Shown: in pieces, positions 6,464-6,622 of the stretch | Numbering within the stretch: the stretch's first letter is position 1 | How the letters are laid out: each line of letters starts with the position of its first letter | Assembly (NCBI GenBank): GCA_017380995.1 | Contig: JAFOCY010000053.1 | Span: forward strand, 1 to 6,622 | Length of the DNA: 6,622 nucleotides | Origin: Oscillibacter sp. | GTDB taxonomy: Bacteria > Bacillota > Clostridia > Oscillospirales > Oscillospiraceae | Reading direction: 5' to 3' | Made by a program: the position numbers and the translations under genes | Notes under the pieces: generated by a model | Told to the model about the DNA's origin: nothing | Database searches by the model: none | The model's input: the letters and a program-made list of their open reading frames with translations, nothing else

Positions 6464-6505
6464 GCAATAAATCACGTTTTTCAAGGAAATTCTCGAAAAT
6501 TATTC

Positions 6506-6534
6506 TTGACAAGGACCAGGGGCGTCTGTATAAT
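6506..6534 (+). promoter_or_regulatory. Consensus SigA promoter for the gene at the right edge
   Basis: TTGACA (6506-6511) and TATAAT (6529-6534) are both perfect consensus hexamers with an ideal 17-base spacer. The bases upstream (6484-6505) are A/T-rich and could act as an UP element. Transcription should start around 6541, leaving a leader of about 70 bases. This predicts a strong, constitutive promoter, as for ribosomal or translation genes. Confidence 0.92.
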
Positions 6535-6547
6535 ATCCTTTGTTGAA

Positions 6548-6592
6548 GCCATGTTTAATGGCCCTTAAAGTATCCTGGATTGAGCCGGATAC
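6548..6592 (+). promoter_or_regulatory. Two small hairpins in the 5' UTR of the right-edge gene
   Basis: GCCAT (6548-6552) pairs with ATGGC (6558-6562) around GTTTA. GTATCC (6570-6575) pairs with GGATAC (6587-6592) around an 11-base loop, ending four bases before the Shine-Dalgarno run. No T-run follows, so neither is a terminator. They may set mRNA stability or be a protein-binding leader; no known family is recognised. Confidence 0.4.
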
Positions 6593-6613
6593 CTCGGAGG
6601 GAGGGAAATATAG

Positions 6614-6622
6614 ATGTCTGAG
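6614..6622 (+). CDS. 5' end of a downstream gene (M-S-E...), possibly ribosomal protein S21
   Basis: ATG 6614 follows GGAGGGAGGG (6596-6605) by eight bases and a consensus promoter by about 80 bases, so a real, well-expressed gene begins here and leaves the window after three codons (Met-Ser-Glu). Clostridial S21 (rpsU) proteins commonly begin MSE, and a strong dedicated promoter would suit one. Three residues cannot identify a protein, so the rpsU suggestion is a guess from style and context. Confidence 0.6.

Noticed and set aside
3989..6484. Open frame of 831 codons on the minus strand, antisense to all of leuS
   Set aside because: It mirrors a strongly biased GC-rich gene; the product is a Gly/Leu/Val/His/Asp-rich low-complexity sequence with no recognisable domain, and leuS on the plus strand is unambiguous end to end.

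Overview
The window is GC-rich with a strong preference for G/C in third codon positions (CTG, GCC, AAG, GAC). It carries Shine-Dalgarno sites, SigA-type promoters, a T-box leader and Rho-independent terminators. Together with the gene set this points to a low-copy chromosomal region of a Gram-positive Clostridia, most like a gut Oscillospiraceae/Ruminococcaceae member. That assignment is inference from gene content and style, not a database match. All genes are on the plus strand.

Layout: (1) 1-2553 is the tail of a housekeeping operon: the 3' part of yqeK (HD-domain Ap4A hydrolase), a LytR-CpsA-Psr (LCP) cell-wall polymer ligase with an unusual repeat-bearing acidic tail, and rsfS (ribosome silencing factor). 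The cistrons overlap or nearly touch. The operon ends in a clear intrinsic terminator at 2527-2553, just after a GC-rich palindromic repeat-like segment. (2) 2554-2986 is non-coding but full of signals: GC-rich hairpins, a near-consensus SigA promoter (TTGACA-17-TAAAAT) lying inside an inverted repeat, and a complete T-box riboswitch with its own terminator. Specifier codon CUG and acceptor-binding bulge UGGU both fit tRNA-Leu. (3) 2987-6463 is a two-gene operon read from that T-box: a membrane acyltransferase-3 family protein, then leuS (leucyl-tRNA synthetase). The acyltransferase therefore sits between a leucine T-box and the leuS gene it would be expected to control. (4) 6464-6622 holds a consensus promoter (TTGACA-17-TATAAT), a 5' UTR with two small hairpins, a strong RBS and the first three codons (M-S-E) of a further gene, possibly rpsU.

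How the parts work together: the first operon couples dinucleotide-polyphosphate turnover, envelope polymer attachment and ribosome assembly control. This yqeK/rsfS neighbourhood is common in Firmicutes. In the second, uncharged tRNA-Leu should stabilise the antiterminator and allow transcription of both the acyltransferase and leuS. The best candidate for something unusual is this placement of an envelope-type acyltransferase under leucine-tRNA control, with a possible operator dyad over its promoter. No CRISPR, tRNA, rRNA, transposase or phage gene is visible.
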